Source: Hydractinia symbiolongicarpus (lineage: Eukaryota > Cnidaria > Hydrozoa > Anthoathecata > Hydractiniidae). Taken from it: a DNA stretch of 64,000 nucleotides. Location: NCBI RefSeq assembly GCF_029227915.1, contig NC_079883.1, positions 12,586,001-12,650,000 of the forward strand, in the 5' to 3' direction. How positions within the stretch are numbered: position 1 is the first letter of the stretch; each line of letters begins with the position of its first letter. A program made the position numbers and the translations under genes. The notes below the pieces were generated by a model that saw only the letters and a list, made by a program, of their open reading frames with translations, had not been told where the DNA came from and made no database searches. This document shows, piece by piece, positions 47,807 to 61,555 of the stretch.

Positions 47807-48312
47807 TTTCATTTTCATTTGTTGCCTTTTCATTTCAATGGCGCTGTGATATATTTCTTGTTATAACAATTAAGGAACGTGGCGGTTGTTGAAAGTGTTT
47901 CCTATGACATTTTCCTACGACATTTTCAGGTAATAGTACGAGAAAAAAGAGCTTTCAAATGCATACAAACTCGATCTATTGCCGATCATCCAATAACCCT
48001 GACGGAATGGCAAATAAAATAAAATTCCGCCGCCTTCCGAGGACTTATATCGCAATCACGTTTCGTAACAGCCAAGCGAGGTTTTACCTTAGCGTTTAAG
48101 TCACCACCGACATTTGGCCGCGCAACTATTCTAAGCTCATTCATTTTGACTTAAGGAGGGGGCGAGCGCGGACGCAGGCCCCCACTACCAGAAATTGTAC
48201 GGTCGAGTTACTGACGTTTGCAGTAATCGCAGAGGTCAGTAACTCAAAGAAATTAAATAAAAAAATTTGATCACAACGTCAAAATAAATTGCACGTATTT
48301 GCCCCTACTAAT

Positions 48313-48431
48313 GTCTACGGCCATACCACGATGAACACACCCGTTCTCGTCTGATCACGGAAGTTAAGCATCGTCGGGCCGGGATAGTACTTGGATGGGG
48401 GACCGCCTGGGAACTCCCGGTGTCGTAGGCT
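48313..48431 (+). rRNA. 5S rRNA copy 61
   Basis: No change seen. Confidence 0.97.
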
Positions 48432-48937
48432 TTTCATTTTCATTTGTTGCCTTTTCATTTCAATGGCGCTGTGATATATTTCTTGTTATAACAATTAAGG
48501 AACGTGGCGGTTGTTGAAAGTGTTTCCTATGACATTTTCCTACGACATTTTCAGGTGATAATACGAGAAAAAAGAGCTTTCAAATGCATACAAACTCGAT
48601 CTATTGCCGATCATCCAATAACCTTGACGGAATGGCAAATAAAATAAAATTCCGCCGCCTTCCGAGGACTTATATCGCAATCACGTTTCGTAACAGCCAA
48701 GCGAGGTTTTACCTTAGCGTTTAAGTCACCACCGACATTTGGCCGCGCAACTATTCTAAGCTCATTCATTTTGACTTAAGGAGGGGGCGAGCGCGGACGC
48801 AGGCCCCCATTACCAGAAATTGTACGGTCGAGTTACTGACGTTTGCAGTAATCGCAGAGGTCAGTAACTCAAAGAAATTAAATAAAAAAATTTGATCACA
48901 ACGTCAAAATAAATTGCACGTATTTGCCCCTACTAAT

Positions 48938-49056
48938 GTCTACGGCCATACCACGATGAACACACCCGTTCTCGTCTGATCACGGAAGTTAAGCATCGTC
49001 GGGCCGGGATAGTACTTGGATGGGGGACCGCCTGGGAACTCCCGGTGTCGTAGGCT
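48938..49056 (+). rRNA. 5S rRNA copy 62
   Basis: No change seen. Confidence 0.97.
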
Positions 49057-49562
49057 TTTCATTTTCATTTGTTGCCTTTTCATTTCAATGGCGCTGTGAT
49101 ATATTTCTTGTTATAACAATTAAGGAACGTGGCGGTTGTTGAAAGTGTTTCCTATGACATTTTCCTACGACATTTTCAGGTGATAGTACGAGAAAAAAGA
49201 GCTTTCAAATGCATACAAACTCGATCTATTGCCGATCATCCAATAACCCTGACGGAATGGCAAATAAAATAAAATTCCGCCGCCTTCCGAGGACTTATAT
49301 CGCAATCACGTTTCGTAACAGCCAAGCGAGGTTTTACCTTAGCGTTTAAGTCACCGCCGACATTTGGCCGCGCAACTATTCTAAGCTCATTCATTTTGAC
49401 TTAAGGAGGGGACGAGCGCGGACGCAGGCCCCCACTACCAGAAATTGTACGGTCGAGTTACTGACGTTTGCAGTAATCGCAGAGGTCAGTAACTCAAAGA
49501 AATTAAATAAAAAAATTTGATCACAACGTCAAAATAAATTGCACGTATTTGCCCCTACTAAT

Positions 49563-49681
49563 GTCTACGGCCATACCACGATGAACACACCCGTTCTCGT
49601 CTGATCACGGAAGTTAAGCATCGTCGGGCCGGGATAGTACTTGGATGGGGGACCGCCTGGGAACTCCCGGTGTCGTAGGCT
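49563..49681 (+). rRNA. 5S rRNA copy 63
   Basis: No change seen; the following spacer gains a TA dinucleotide near 49728. Confidence 0.97.
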
Positions 49682-50189
49682 TTTCATTTTCATTTGTTGC
49701 CTTTTCATTTCAATGGCGCTGTGATATATATTTCTTGTTATAACAATTAAGGAACGTGGCAGTTGTTGAAAGTGTTTCCTATGACATTTTCCTACGACAT
49801 TTTCAGGTGATAGTACGAGAAAAAAGAGCTTTCAAATGCATACAAACTCGATCTATTGCCGATCATCCAATAACCCTGACGGAATGGCAAATAAAATAAA
49901 ATTCCGCCGCCTTCCGAGGACTTATATCGCAATCACGTTTCGTAACAGCCAAGCGAGGTTTTACCTTAGCGTTTAAGTCACCACCGACATTTGGCCGCGC
50001 AACTATTCTAAGCTCATTCATTTTGACTTAAGGAGGGGGTGAGCGCGGACGCAGGCCCCCACTACCAGAAATTGTACGGTCGAGTTACTGACGTTTGCAG
50101 TAATCGCAGAGGTCAGTAACTCAAAGAAATTAAATAAAAAAGTTTGATCACAACGTCAAAATAAATTGCACGTATTTGCCCCTACTAAT

Positions 50190-50308
50190 GTTTACGGCCA
50201 TACCACGATGAACACACCCGTTCTCGTCTGATCACGGAAGTTAAGCATCGTCGGGCCGGGATAGTACTTGGATGGGGAACCGCCTGGGAACTCGCGGTGT
50301 CGTGGGCT
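50190..50308 (+). rRNA. 5S rRNA copy 64
   Basis: Four changes: C3T, G89A, C105G, A115G. C3T and A115G lie in the terminal stem, so this is a candidate decaying copy. Confidence 0.94.
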
Positions 50309-50814
50309 TTTCATTTTCATTTGTTGCCTTTTCATTTCAATGGCGCTGTGATATATTTCTTTTTATAACAATTAAGGAACGTGGCGGTTGTTGAAAGTGT
50401 TTCCTATGACATTTTCCTACGACATTTTCAGGTGATAGTACGAGAAAAAAGAGCTTTCAAATGCATACAAACTCGATCTATTGCCGATCATCCAATAACC
50501 CTGACGGAATGGCAAATAAAATAAAATTCCGCCGCCTTCCGAGGACTTATATCGCAATCACGTTTCGTAACAGCCAAGCGAGGTTTTACCTTAGCGTTTA
50601 AGTCACCACCGACATTTGGCCGCGCAACTATTCTAAGCTCATTCATTTTGACTTAAGGAGGGGGCGAGCGCGGACGCAGGCCCCCACTACCAGAAATTAT
50701 ACGGTCGAGTTACTGACGTTTGCAGTAATCGCAGAGGTCAGTAACTCAAAGAAATTAAATAAAAAAATTTGATCACAATGTCAAAATAAATTGCACGTAT
50801 TTGCCCCTACAAAT

Positions 50815-50933
50815 GTCTACGGCCATACCACGAGGAACACACCCGTTCTCGTCTGATCACGGAAGTTAAGCATCGTCGGGCCGGGATAGTACTTGGATGG
50901 GGGACCGCCTGTGAACTCCCGGTGTCGTAGGCT
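50815..50933 (+). rRNA. 5S rRNA copy 65
   Basis: T20G and G98T. Confidence 0.96.
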
Positions 50934-51439
50934 TTTCATTTTCATTTGTTGCCTTTTCATTTCAATGGCGCTGTGATATATTTCTTGTTATAACAATTAA
51001 GGAACGTGGCGGTTGTTGAAAGTGTTTCCTATTACATTTTCCTACGACATTTTCAGGTGATAGTACGAGAAAAAAGAGCTTTCAAATGCATACAAACTCG
51101 ATCTATTGCCGATCATCCAATAACCCTGACGGAATGGCCAATAAAATAAAATTCCGCCGCCTTCCGAGGACTTATATCGCAATCACGTTTCGTAACAGCC
51201 AAGCAAAGTTTTACCTCAGCGTTTAAGTCACCACCGACATTTGGCCGCGCAACTATTCTAAGCTCATTCATTTTGACTTAAGGAGGGGGCGAGCGCGGAC
51301 GCAGGCCCCCACTACCAGAAATTGTACGGTCGAGTTACTGACGTTTGCAGTAATCGCAGAGGTCAGTAACTCAAAGAAATTAAATAAAAAAATTTGATCA
51401 CAACGTCAAAATAAATTGCACGTATTTGCCCCTACTAAT

Positions 51440-51558
51440 GTCTACGGCCATACCACGATGAACACACCCGTTCTCGTCTGATCACGGAAGTTAAGCATCG
51501 TCGGGCCGGGATAGTACTTGGATGGGGGACCGCCTGTGAACTCCCGGTGTCGTAGGCT
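51440..51558 (+). rRNA. 5S rRNA copy 66
   Basis: G98T. Confidence 0.96.
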
Positions 51559-52064
51559 TTTCATTTTCATTTGTTGCCTTTTCATTTCAATGGCGCTGTG
51601 ATATATTTCTTGTTATAACAATTAAGGAACGTGGCGGTTGTTGAAAGTGTTTCCTATGACATTTTCCTACGACATTTTCAGGTGATAGTACGAGAAAAAA
51701 GAGCTTTCAAATGCATACAAACTCGATCTATTGCCGATCATCCAATAACCCTGACGGAATGGCAAATAAAATAAAATTCCGCCGCCTTCCGAGGACTTAT
51801 ATCGCAATCACGTTTCGTAACAGCCAAGCAAAGTTTTACCTTAGCGTTTAAGTCACCACCGACATTTGGCCGCGCAACTATTCTAAGCTCATTCATTTTG
51901 ACTTAAGGAGGGGGCGAGCGCGGACGCAGGCCCCCACTACCAGAAATTGTACGGTCGAGTTACTGACGTTTGCAGTAATCGCAGAGGTCAGTAACTCAAA
52001 GAAATTAAATAAAAAAATTTGATCACAAAGTCAAAATAAATTGCACGTATTTGCCCCTACTAAT

Positions 52065-52183
52065 GTCTACGGCCATACCACGATGAACACACCCGTTCTC
52101 GTCTGATCACGGAAGTTAAGCATCGTCGGGCCGGGATAGTACTTGGATGGGGGACCGCCTGTGAACTCCCGGTGTCGTAGGTT
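52065..52183 (+). rRNA. 5S rRNA copy 67
   Basis: G98T and C118T. Confidence 0.96.
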
Positions 52184-52689
52184 TTTCATTTTCATTTGTT
52201 GCCTTTTCATTTCAATGGCGCTGTGATATATTTCTTGTTATAACAATTAAGGAACGTGGCGGTTGTTGAAAGTGTTTCCTATGACATTTTCCTACGACAT
52301 TTTCAGGTGATAGTACGAGAAAAAAGAGCTTTCAAATGCATACAAACTCGATCTATTGCCGATCATCCAATAACCCTGAGGGAATGGCAAATAAAATAAA
52401 ATTCCGCCGCCTTGCGAGGACTTATATCGCAATCACGTTTCGTAACAGCCAAGCAAGGTTTTACCTTAGCGTTTAAGTCACCACCGACAATTGGCCGCGC
52501 AACTATTCTAAGCTCATTCATTTTGACTTAAGGAGGGGGCGAGCGCAGACGCAGACCCCCACTACCAGAAATTGTACGGTCGAGTTACTGACGTTTGCAG
52601 TAATCGCAGAGGTCAGTAACTCAAAGAAATTAAATAAAAAAATTTGATCACAACGTCAAAATAAATTGCACGTATTTGCCCCTACTAAT

Positions 52690-52808
52690 GTCTACGGCCA
52701 TACCACGATGAACACACCCGTTCTCGTCTGATCACGGAAGTTAAGCATCGTCAGGCCGGGATAGTACTTGGATGGGGGACCGCCTGGGAACTCCCGGTGT
52801 CGTAGGCT
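52690..52808 (+). rRNA. 5S rRNA copy 68
   Basis: G64A. Confidence 0.96.
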
Positions 52809-53313
52809 TTTCATTTTCATTTGTTGCCTTTTCATTTCATTGGCGCTGTGATATATTTCTTGTTATAACAATTAAGGAACGTGGCGGTTGTTGAAAGTGT
52901 TTCCTATGACATTTTCCTACGACATTTTCAGGTGATAGTACGAGAAAAAAGAGCTTTCAAATGCATACAAACTCGATTTATTGCCGATCATCCAATAACC
53001 CTGACGGAATGGGAAATAAAATAAAATTCCGCCGCCTTCCGAGGACTTATATCGCAATCACGTTTCGTAACAGCCAAGCGAGGTTTTACCTTAGCGTTTA
53101 AGTCACCACCGACATTTGGCCGCGCAACTATTCTAAGCTCATTCATTTTGACTTAAGGAGGGGCGAACGCGGACGCAGGCCCCCACTACCAGAAATTGTA
53201 CGGTCGAGTTACTGACGTTTGCAGTAATCGCAGAGGTCAGTAACTCAAAGAAATTAAATAAAAAAATTTGATCACAACGTCAAAATAAATTGCACGTATT
53301 TGCCCCTACTAAT

Positions 53314-53432
53314 GTCTACGGCCATACCACGATGAACACACCCGTTCTCGCCTGATCACGGAAGTTAAGCATCGTCGGGCCGGCATAGTACTTGGATGGG
53401 GGACCGCCTGGGAACTCCCGGTGTCGTAGGCT
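53314..53432 (+). rRNA. 5S rRNA copy 69
   Basis: T38C and G71C. Confidence 0.96.
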
Positions 53433-53938
53433 TTTCATTTTCATTTGTTGCCTTTTCATTTCAATGGCGCTGTGTTATATTTCTTGTTATAACAATTAAG
53501 GAACGTGACGGTTGTTGAAAGTGCTTCCTATGACATTTTCCTACGACATTTTCAGGTGATAGTACGAGAAAAAAGAGCTTTCAAATGCATACAAACTCGA
53601 TCTATTGCCGATCATCCAATAACCCTGACGGAATGGCAAATAAAATAAAATTCCGCCGCCTTCCGAGGACTTATATCGCAATCACGTTTCGTAACAGCCA
53701 AGCGAGGTTTTACCTTAGCGTTTAAGTCACCACCGACATTTGGCCGCGCAACTATTCTAAGCTCATTCATTTTGACTTAAGGAGGGGGCGAGCGCAGACG
53801 CAGGCCCCCACTACTAGAAATTGTACGGTCGAGTTACTGACGTTTGCAGTAATCGCAGAGGTCAGTAACTCAAAGAAATTAAATAAAAAAATTTGATCAC
53901 AACGTCAAAATAAATTGCACGTATTTGCCCCTACTAAT

Positions 53939-54057
53939 GTCTACGGCCATACCACGATGAACACACCCGTTCTCGCCTGATCACGGAAGTTAAGCATCGT
54001 CGGGCCGGCATAGTACTTGGATGGGGGACCGCCTGGGAACTCCCGGTGTCGTAGGCT
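53939..54057 (+). rRNA. 5S rRNA copy 70
   Basis: T38C and G71C. Confidence 0.96.
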
Positions 54058-54563
54058 TTTCATTTTCATTTGTTGCCTTTTCATTTCAATGGCGCTGTGA
54101 TATATTTCTTGTTATAACAATTAAGGAACGTGGCGGTTGTTGAAAGTGTTTCCTATGACATTTTCCTACGACATTTTCAGGTGATAGTACGAGAAAAAAG
54201 AGCTTTCAAATGCATACAAACTCGATCTATTGCCGATCATCCAATAACCCTGACGGAATGGCAAATAAAATAAAATTCCGCCGCCTTCCGAGGACTTATA
54301 TCGCAATCACGTTTCGTAACAGCCAAGCAAAGTTTTACCTTAGCGTTTAAGTCACCACCGACATTTGGCCGCGCAACTATTCTAAGCTCATTCATTTTGA
54401 CTTAAGGAGGGGGCGAGCGCGGACGCAGGCCCCCACTACCAGAAATTGTACGGTCGAGTTACTGACGTTTGCAGTAATCGCAGAGGTCAGTAACTCAAAG
54501 AAATTAAATAAAAAAATTTGATCACAAAGTCAAAATAAATTGCACGTATTTGCCCCTACTAAT

Positions 54564-54682
54564 GTCTACGGCCATACCACGATGAACACACCCGTTCTCG
54601 TCTGATCACGGAAGTTAAGCATCGTCGGGCCGGGATAGTACTTGGATGGGGGACCGCCTGTGAACTCCCGGTGTCGTAGGTT
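54564..54682 (+). rRNA. 5S rRNA copy 71
   Basis: G98T and C118T, as copy 67. Confidence 0.96.
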
Positions 54683-55188
54683 TTTCATTTTCATTTGTTG
54701 CCTTTTCATTTCAATGGCGCTGTGATATATTTCTTGTTATAACAATTAAGGAACGTGGCGGTTGTTGAAAGTGTTTCCTATGACATTTTCCTACGACATT
54801 TTCAGGTGATAGTACGAGAAAAAAGAGCTTTCAAATGCATACAAACTCGATCTATTGCCGATCATCCAATAACCCTGAGGGAATGGCAAATAAAATAAAA
54901 TTCCGCCGCCTTGCGAGGACTTATATCGCAATCACGTTTCGTAACAGCCAAGCAAGGTTTTACCTTAGCGTTTAAGTCACCACCGACAATTGGCCGCGCA
55001 ACTATTCTAAGCTCATTCATTTTGACTTAAGGAGGGGGCGAGCGCAGACGCAGACCCCCACTACCAGAAATTGTACGGTCGAGTTACTGACGTTTGCAGT
55101 AATCGCAGAGGTCAGTAACTCAAAGAAATTAAATAAAAAAATTTGATCACAACGTCAAAATAAATTGCACGTATTTGCCCCTACTAAT

Positions 55189-55307
55189 GTCTACGGCCAT
55201 ACCACGATGAACACACCCGTTCTCGTCTGATCACGGAAGTTAAGCATCGTCAGGCCGGGATAGTACTTGGATGGGGGACCGCCTGGGAACTCCCGGTGTC
55301 GTAGGCT
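55189..55307 (+). rRNA. 5S rRNA copy 72
   Basis: G64A, as copy 68. Confidence 0.96.
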
Positions 55308-55812
55308 TTTCATTTTCATTTGTTGCCTTTTCATTTCATTGGCGCTGTGATATATTTCTTGTTATAACAATTAAGGAACGTGGCGGTTGTTGAAAGTGTT
55401 TCCTATGACATTTTCCTACGACATTTTCAGGTGATAGTACGAGAAAAAAGAGCTTTCAAATGCATACAAACTCGATTTATTGCCGATCATCCAATAACCC
55501 TGACGGAATGGCAAATAAAATAAAATTCCGCCGCCTTCCGAGGACTTATATCGCAATCACGTTTCGTAACAGCCAAGCGAGGTTTTACCTTAGCGTTTAA
55601 GTCACCACCGACATTTGGCCGCGCAACTATTCTAAGCTCATTCATTTTGACTTAAGGAGGGGCGAACGCGGACGCAGGCCCCCACTACCAGAAATTGTAC
55701 GGTCGAGTTACTGACGTTTGCAGTGATCGCAGAGGTCAGTAACTCAAAGAAATTAAATAAAAAAATTTGATCACAACGTCAAAATAAATTGCACGTATTT
55801 GCCCCTACTAAT

Positions 55813-55931
55813 GTCTACGGCCATACCACGATGAACACACCCGTTCTCGCCTGATCACGGAAGTTAAGCATCGTCGGGCCGGCATAGTACTTGGATGGGG
55901 GACCGCCTGGAAACTCCCGGTGTCGTAGGCT
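55813..55931 (+). rRNA. 5S rRNA copy 73
   Basis: T38C and G71C as copy 69, plus G99A. Confidence 0.96.
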
Positions 55932-56437
55932 TTTCATTTTCATTTGTTGCCTTTTCATTTCAATGGCGCTGTGTTATATTTCTTGTTATAACAATTAAGG
56001 AACGTGACGGTTGTTGAAAGTGCTTCCTATGACATTTTCCTACGACATTTTCAGGTGATAGTACGAGAAAAAAGAGCTTTCAAATGCATACAAACTCGAT
56101 CTATTGCCGATCATCCAATAACCCTGACGGAATGGCAAATAAAATAAAATTCCGCCGCCTTCCGAGGACTTATATCGCAATCACGTTTCGTAACAGCCAA
56201 GCGAGGTTTTACCTTAGCGTTTAAGTCACCACCGACATTTGGCCGCGCAACTATTCTAAGCTCATTCATTTTGACTTAAGGAGGGGGCGAGCGCAGACGC
56301 AGGCCCCCACTACTAGAAATTGTACGGTCGAGTTACTGACGTTTGCAGTAATCGCAGAGGTCAGTAACTCAAAGAAATTAAATAAAAAAATTTGATCACA
56401 ACGTCAAAATAAATTGCACGTATTTGCCCCTACTAAT

Positions 56438-56556
56438 GTCTACGGCCATACCACGATGAACACACCCGTTCTCGCCTGATCACGGAAGTTAAGCATCGTC
56501 GGGCCGGCATAGTACTTGGATGGGGGACCGCCTGGGAACTCCCGGTGTCGTAGGCT
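56438..56556 (+). rRNA. 5S rRNA copy 74
   Basis: T38C and G71C, as copy 70. Confidence 0.96.
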
Positions 56557-57062
56557 TTCCATTTTCATTTGTTGCCTTTTCATTTCAATGGCGCTGTGTT
56601 ATATTTCTTGTTATAACAATTAAGGAACGTGACGGTTGTTGAAAGTGCTTCCTATGACATTTTCCTACGACATTTTCAGGTGATAGTACGAGAAAAAAGA
56701 GCTTTCAAATGCATACAAACTCGATCTATTGCCGATCATCCAATAACCCTGACGGAATGGCAAATAAAATAAAATTCCGCCGCCGTCCGAGGACTTATAT
56801 CGCAATCACGTTTCGTAACAGCCAAGCGAGGTTTTACCTTAGCGTTTAAGTCACCACCGACATTTGGCCGCGCAACTATTCTAAGCTCATTCACTTTGAC
56901 TTAAGGAAGGGGCGAGCGCGGACGCAGGCCCCCACTACAAGAAATTGTACGGTCGAGTTACTGACGTTTGCAGTAATCGCAGAGGTCAGTAACTCAAAGA
57001 AATTAAATAAAAAAATTTGATCACAACGTCAAAATAAATTGCACGTATTTGCCCCTACTAAT

Positions 57063-57181
57063 GTCTACGGCCATACCACGATGAACACACCCGTTCTCGT
57101 CTGATCACGGAAGTTAAGCATCGTCGGGCCGGGATAGTACTTGGATGGGGGACCGCCTGGGAACTCCCGGTGTCGTAGGCT
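57063..57181 (+). rRNA. 5S rRNA copy 75
   Basis: No change seen. Confidence 0.97.
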
Positions 57182-57687
57182 TTTCATTTTCATTTGTTGC
57201 CTTTTCATTTGAATGGCGCTGTGATATATTTCTTGTTATAACAATTAAGGAACGTGGCGGTTGTTGAAAGTGTTTCCTATGACATTTTTCTACGACATTT
57301 TCAGGTGATAGTACGAGAAAAAAGAGCTTTCAAATGCATACAAACTCGATCTATTGCCGATCATCCAATAACCCTGACGGAATGGCAAATAAAATAAAAT
57401 TCCGGAGCCTTGCGAGGACTTATATCGCAATCACGTTTCGTAACAGCCAAGCGAGGTTTTACCTTAGCGTTTAAGTCACCACCGACATTTGGCCGCGCAA
57501 CTATTCTAAGCTCATTCATTTTGACTTAAGGAGGGGGCGAGCGCGGACGCAGGCCCCCACTACCAGAAATTGTACGGTCGAGTTACTGACGTTTGCAGTA
57601 ATCGCAGAGGTCAGTAACTCAAAGAAATTAAATAAAAAAATTTGATCACAACGTCAAAATAAATTGCACGTATTAGCCCCTACTAAT

Positions 57688-57806
57688 GTCTACGGCCATA
57701 CCACGATGAACACACCCGTTCTCGTCTGATCACGGAAGTTAAGGATCGTCGGGCCGGGATAGTACTTGGATGGGGGACCGCCTGGGAACTCCCGGTGTCG
57801 TAGGCT
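57688..57806 (+). rRNA. 5S rRNA copy 76
   Basis: C58G. Confidence 0.96.
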
Positions 57807-58312
57807 TTTCATTTTCATTTGTTGCCTTTTCATTTGAATGGCGCTGTGATATATTTCTTGTTATAACAATTAAGGAACGTGGCGGTTGTTGAAAGTGTTT
57901 CCTATGACATTTTCCTACGACATTTTCAGGTGATAGTACGAGAAAAAAGAGCTTTCAAATGCATACAAACTCGATCTATTGCCGATCATCCAATAACCCT
58001 GACGGAATGGCAAATAAAATAAAATTCCGCCGCCGTCCGAGGACTTATATCGCAATCACGTTTCGTAACAGCCAAGCGAGGTTTTACCTTAGCGTTTAAG
58101 TCACCACCGACATTTGGCCGCGCAACTATTCTAAGCTCATTCACTTTGACTTAAGGAGGGGGCGAGCGCGGACGCAGGCCCCCACTACCAGAAATTGTAC
58201 GGTCGAGTTACTGACGTTTGCAGTAATCGCAGAGGTCAGTAACTCAAAGAAATTAAATAAAAAAATTTGATCACAACGTCAAAATAAATTGCACGTATTT
58301 GCCCCTACTAAT

Positions 58313-58431
58313 GTCTACGGCCATACCACGATGAACACACCCGTTCTCGTCTGATCACGGAAGTTAAGCATCGTCGGGCCGGGATAGTACTTGGATGGGG
58401 GACCGCCTGGGAACTCCCGGTGTCGTAGGCT
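58313..58431 (+). rRNA. 5S rRNA copy 77
   Basis: No change seen. Confidence 0.97.
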
Positions 58432-58937
58432 TTTCATTTTCATTTGTTGCCTTTTCATTTGAATGGCGCTGTGATATATTTCTTGTTATAACAATTAAGG
58501 AACGTGGCGGTTGTTGAAAGTGTTTCCTATGACATTTTCCTACGACATTTTCAGGTGATAGTACGAGAAAAAAGAGCTTTCAAATGCATACAAACTCGAT
58601 CTATTGCCGATCATCCAATAACCCTGACGGAATGGCAAATAAAATAAAATTCCGCCGCCTTGCGAGGACTTATATCGCAATCACGTTTCGTAACAGCCAA
58701 GCTAGGTTTTACCTTAGCGTTTAAGTCACCACCGACATTTGGCCGCGCAACTATTCTAAGCTCATTCATTTTGACTTAAAGAGGGGGCGAGCGCGGACGC
58801 AGGCCCCCACTACCAGAAATTGTACGGTCGAGTTACTGGCGTTTGCAGTAATCGCAGAGGTCAGTAACTCAAAGAAATTAAATAAAAAAATTTGATCACA
58901 ACGTCAAAATAAATTGCACGTATTTGCCCCTACTAAT

Positions 58938-59056
58938 GTCTACGGCCATACCACGATGAACACACCCGTTCTCGTCTGATCACGGAAGTTAAGCATCGTC
59001 GGGCCGGGATAGTACTTGGATGGGGGACCGCCTGGGAACTCCCGGTGTCGTAGGCT
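58938..59056 (+). rRNA. 5S rRNA copy 78
   Basis: No change seen. Confidence 0.97.
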
Positions 59057-59562
59057 TTTCATTTTCATTTGTTGCCTTTTCATTTGAATGGCGCTGTGAT
59101 ATATTTCTTGTTATAACAATTAAGGAACGTGGCGGTTGTTGAAAGTGTTTCCTATGACATTTTCCTACGACATTTTCAGGTGATAGTACGAGAAAAAAGA
59201 GCTTTCAAATGCATACAAACTCGATCTATTGCCGATCATCCAATAACCCTGACGGAATGGCAAATAAAATAAAATTCCGCCGCCTTGCGAGGACTTATAT
59301 CGCAATCACGTTTCGTAACAGCCAAGCGAGGTTTTACCTTAGCGTCTAAGTCACCACCGACATTTGGCCGCGCAACTATTCTAAGCTCATTCATTTTGAC
59401 TTAAAGAGGGGGCGAGCGCGGACGCAGGCCCCCACTACCAGAAATTGTACGGTCGAGTTACTGACGTTTGCAGTAATCGCAGAGGTCAGTAACTCAAAGA
59501 AATTAAATAAAAAAATTTGATCACAACGTCAAAATAAATTGCACGTATTTGCCCCTACTAAT

Positions 59563-59681
59563 GTCTACGGCCATACCACGATGAACACACCCGTTCTCGT
59601 CTGATCACGGAAGTTAAGCATCGTCGGGCCGGGATAGTACTTGGATGGGGGACCGCCTGGGAACTCCCGGTGTCGTAGGCT
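59563..59681 (+). rRNA. 5S rRNA copy 79
   Basis: No change seen. Confidence 0.97.
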
Positions 59682-60187
59682 TTTCATTTTCATTTGTTGC
59701 CTTTTCATTTGAATGGCGCTGTGATATATTTCTTGTTATAACAATTAAGGAACGTGGCGGTTGTTGAAAGTGTTTCCTATGACATTTTCCTACGACATTT
59801 TCAGGTGATAGTACGAGAAAAAAGAGCTTTCAAATGCATACAAACTCGATCTATTGCCGATCATCCAATAACCCTGACGGAATGGCAAATAAAATAAAAT
59901 TCCGCCGCCTTGCGAGGACTTATATCGCAATCACGTTTCGTAACAGCCAAGCGAGGTTTTACCTTAGCGTTTAAGTCACCACCGACATTTGGCCGCGCAA
60001 CTATTCTAAGCTCATTCATTTTGACTTAAGGAGGGGGCGCGCGCGGACGCAGGCCCCCACTACCAGAAATTGTACGGTCGAGTTACTGACGTTTGCAGTA
60101 ATCGCAGAGGTCAGTAACTCAAAGAAATTAAATAAAAAAAATTGATCACAACGTCAAAATAAATTGCACGTATTTGCCCCTACTAAT

Positions 60188-60306
60188 GTCTACGGCCATA
60201 CCACGATGAACACACCCGTTCTCGTCTGATCACGGAAGTTAAGCATCGTCGGGCCGGGATAGTACTTGGATGGGGGACCGCCTGGGAACTCCCGGTGTCG
60301 TAGGTT
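60188..60306 (+). rRNA. 5S rRNA copy 80
   Basis: C118T. Confidence 0.96.
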
Positions 60307-60811
60307 TTTCATTTTCATTTGTTGCCTTTTCATTTTAATGGCGCTGTGATATATTTCTTGTTATAACAATTAAGGAACGTGGCGGTTGTTGAAAGTGTTT
60401 CCTATGACATTTTCCTACGACATTTTCAGGTGATAGTACGAGAAAAAAGAGCTTTCAAATGCATACAAACTCGATCTATTGCCGATCATCCAATAACCCT
60501 GACGGAATGGCAAATAAAATAAAATTCCGCCGCCTTGCGAGGACTTATATCGCAATCACGTTTCGTAACAGCCAAGCGAGGTTTTACCTCAGCGTTTAAG
60601 TCACCACCGACATTTGGCCGCGCAACTATTCTAAGCTCATTCATTTTGACTTAAGGAGGGGGCGAGCGCGGACGCAGGCCCCCACTACCAGAAATTGTAC
60701 GGTCGAGTTACTGACGTTTGCAGTAATCGCAGAGGTCAGTAACTCAAAGAAATTAAATAAAAAAATTTGATCACAACGTCAAAATAAATTGCACGTTTTG
60801 CCCCTACTAAT

Positions 60812-60930
60812 GTCTACGGCCATACCACGATGAACACACCCGTTCTCGTCTGATCACGGAAGTTAAGCATCGTCGGGCCGGGATAGTACTTGGATGGGGG
60901 CCCGCCTGGGAACTCCCGGTGTCGTAGGCT
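60812..60930 (+). rRNA. 5S rRNA copy 81
   Basis: A90C. Confidence 0.96.
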
Positions 60931-61436
60931 TTTCATTTTCATTTGTTGCCTTTTTATTTCAATGGCGCTGTGATATATTTCTTGTTATAACAATTAAGGA
61001 ACGTGGCGGTTGTTGAAAGTGTTTCCTATGACATTTTCCTACGACATTTTCAGGTGATAATACGAGAAAAAAGAGCTTTCAAATGCATACAAACTTGATC
61101 TATTGCCGATCATCCAATAACCCTGACGGAATGGCAAATAAAATAAAATTCCGCCGCCTTGCGAGGACTTATATCGCAATCACGTTTCGTAACAGCCAAG
61201 CGAGGTTTTACCTTAGCGTTTAAGTCACCACCGACATTTGGCCGCGCAACTATTCTAAGCTCATTCATTTTGACTTAAGGAGGGGGCGAGCGCGGACGCA
61301 GGCCCCCACTACCAGAAATTGTACGGTCGAGTTACTGACGTTTGCAGTAATCGCAGAGGTCAGTAACTCAAAGAAATTAAATAAAAAAATTTGATCACAA
61401 CGTCAAAATAAATTGCACGTATTTGCCCCTACTAAT

Positions 61437-61555
61437 GTCTACGGCCATACCACGATGAACACACTCGTTCTCGTCTGATCACGGAAGTTAAGCATCGTCG
61501 GGCCGGGATAGTACTTGGATGGGGGACCGCCTGGGAACTCCCGGTGTCGTAGGCT
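61437..61555 (+). rRNA. 5S rRNA copy 82
   Basis: C29T. Last + strand copy before the inversion. Confidence 0.96.

Larger units (their letters stand above)
51829..56556 (+). repeat. Four-unit higher-order tandem duplication (offset 2,499 bp)
   Basis: Copies 67-70 and 71-74 match variant for variant at 2,499 bp spacing. Matching spacer marks are GCAAAGTTTT, CACAAAGTC, GACAATTGG, CAGACCCCC, TTTCATTGGCG, GAGGGGCGAACG and GTGTTATATTTC. G99A in copy 73 and a T-to-C at about 56560 arose after duplication. Confidence 0.92.
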
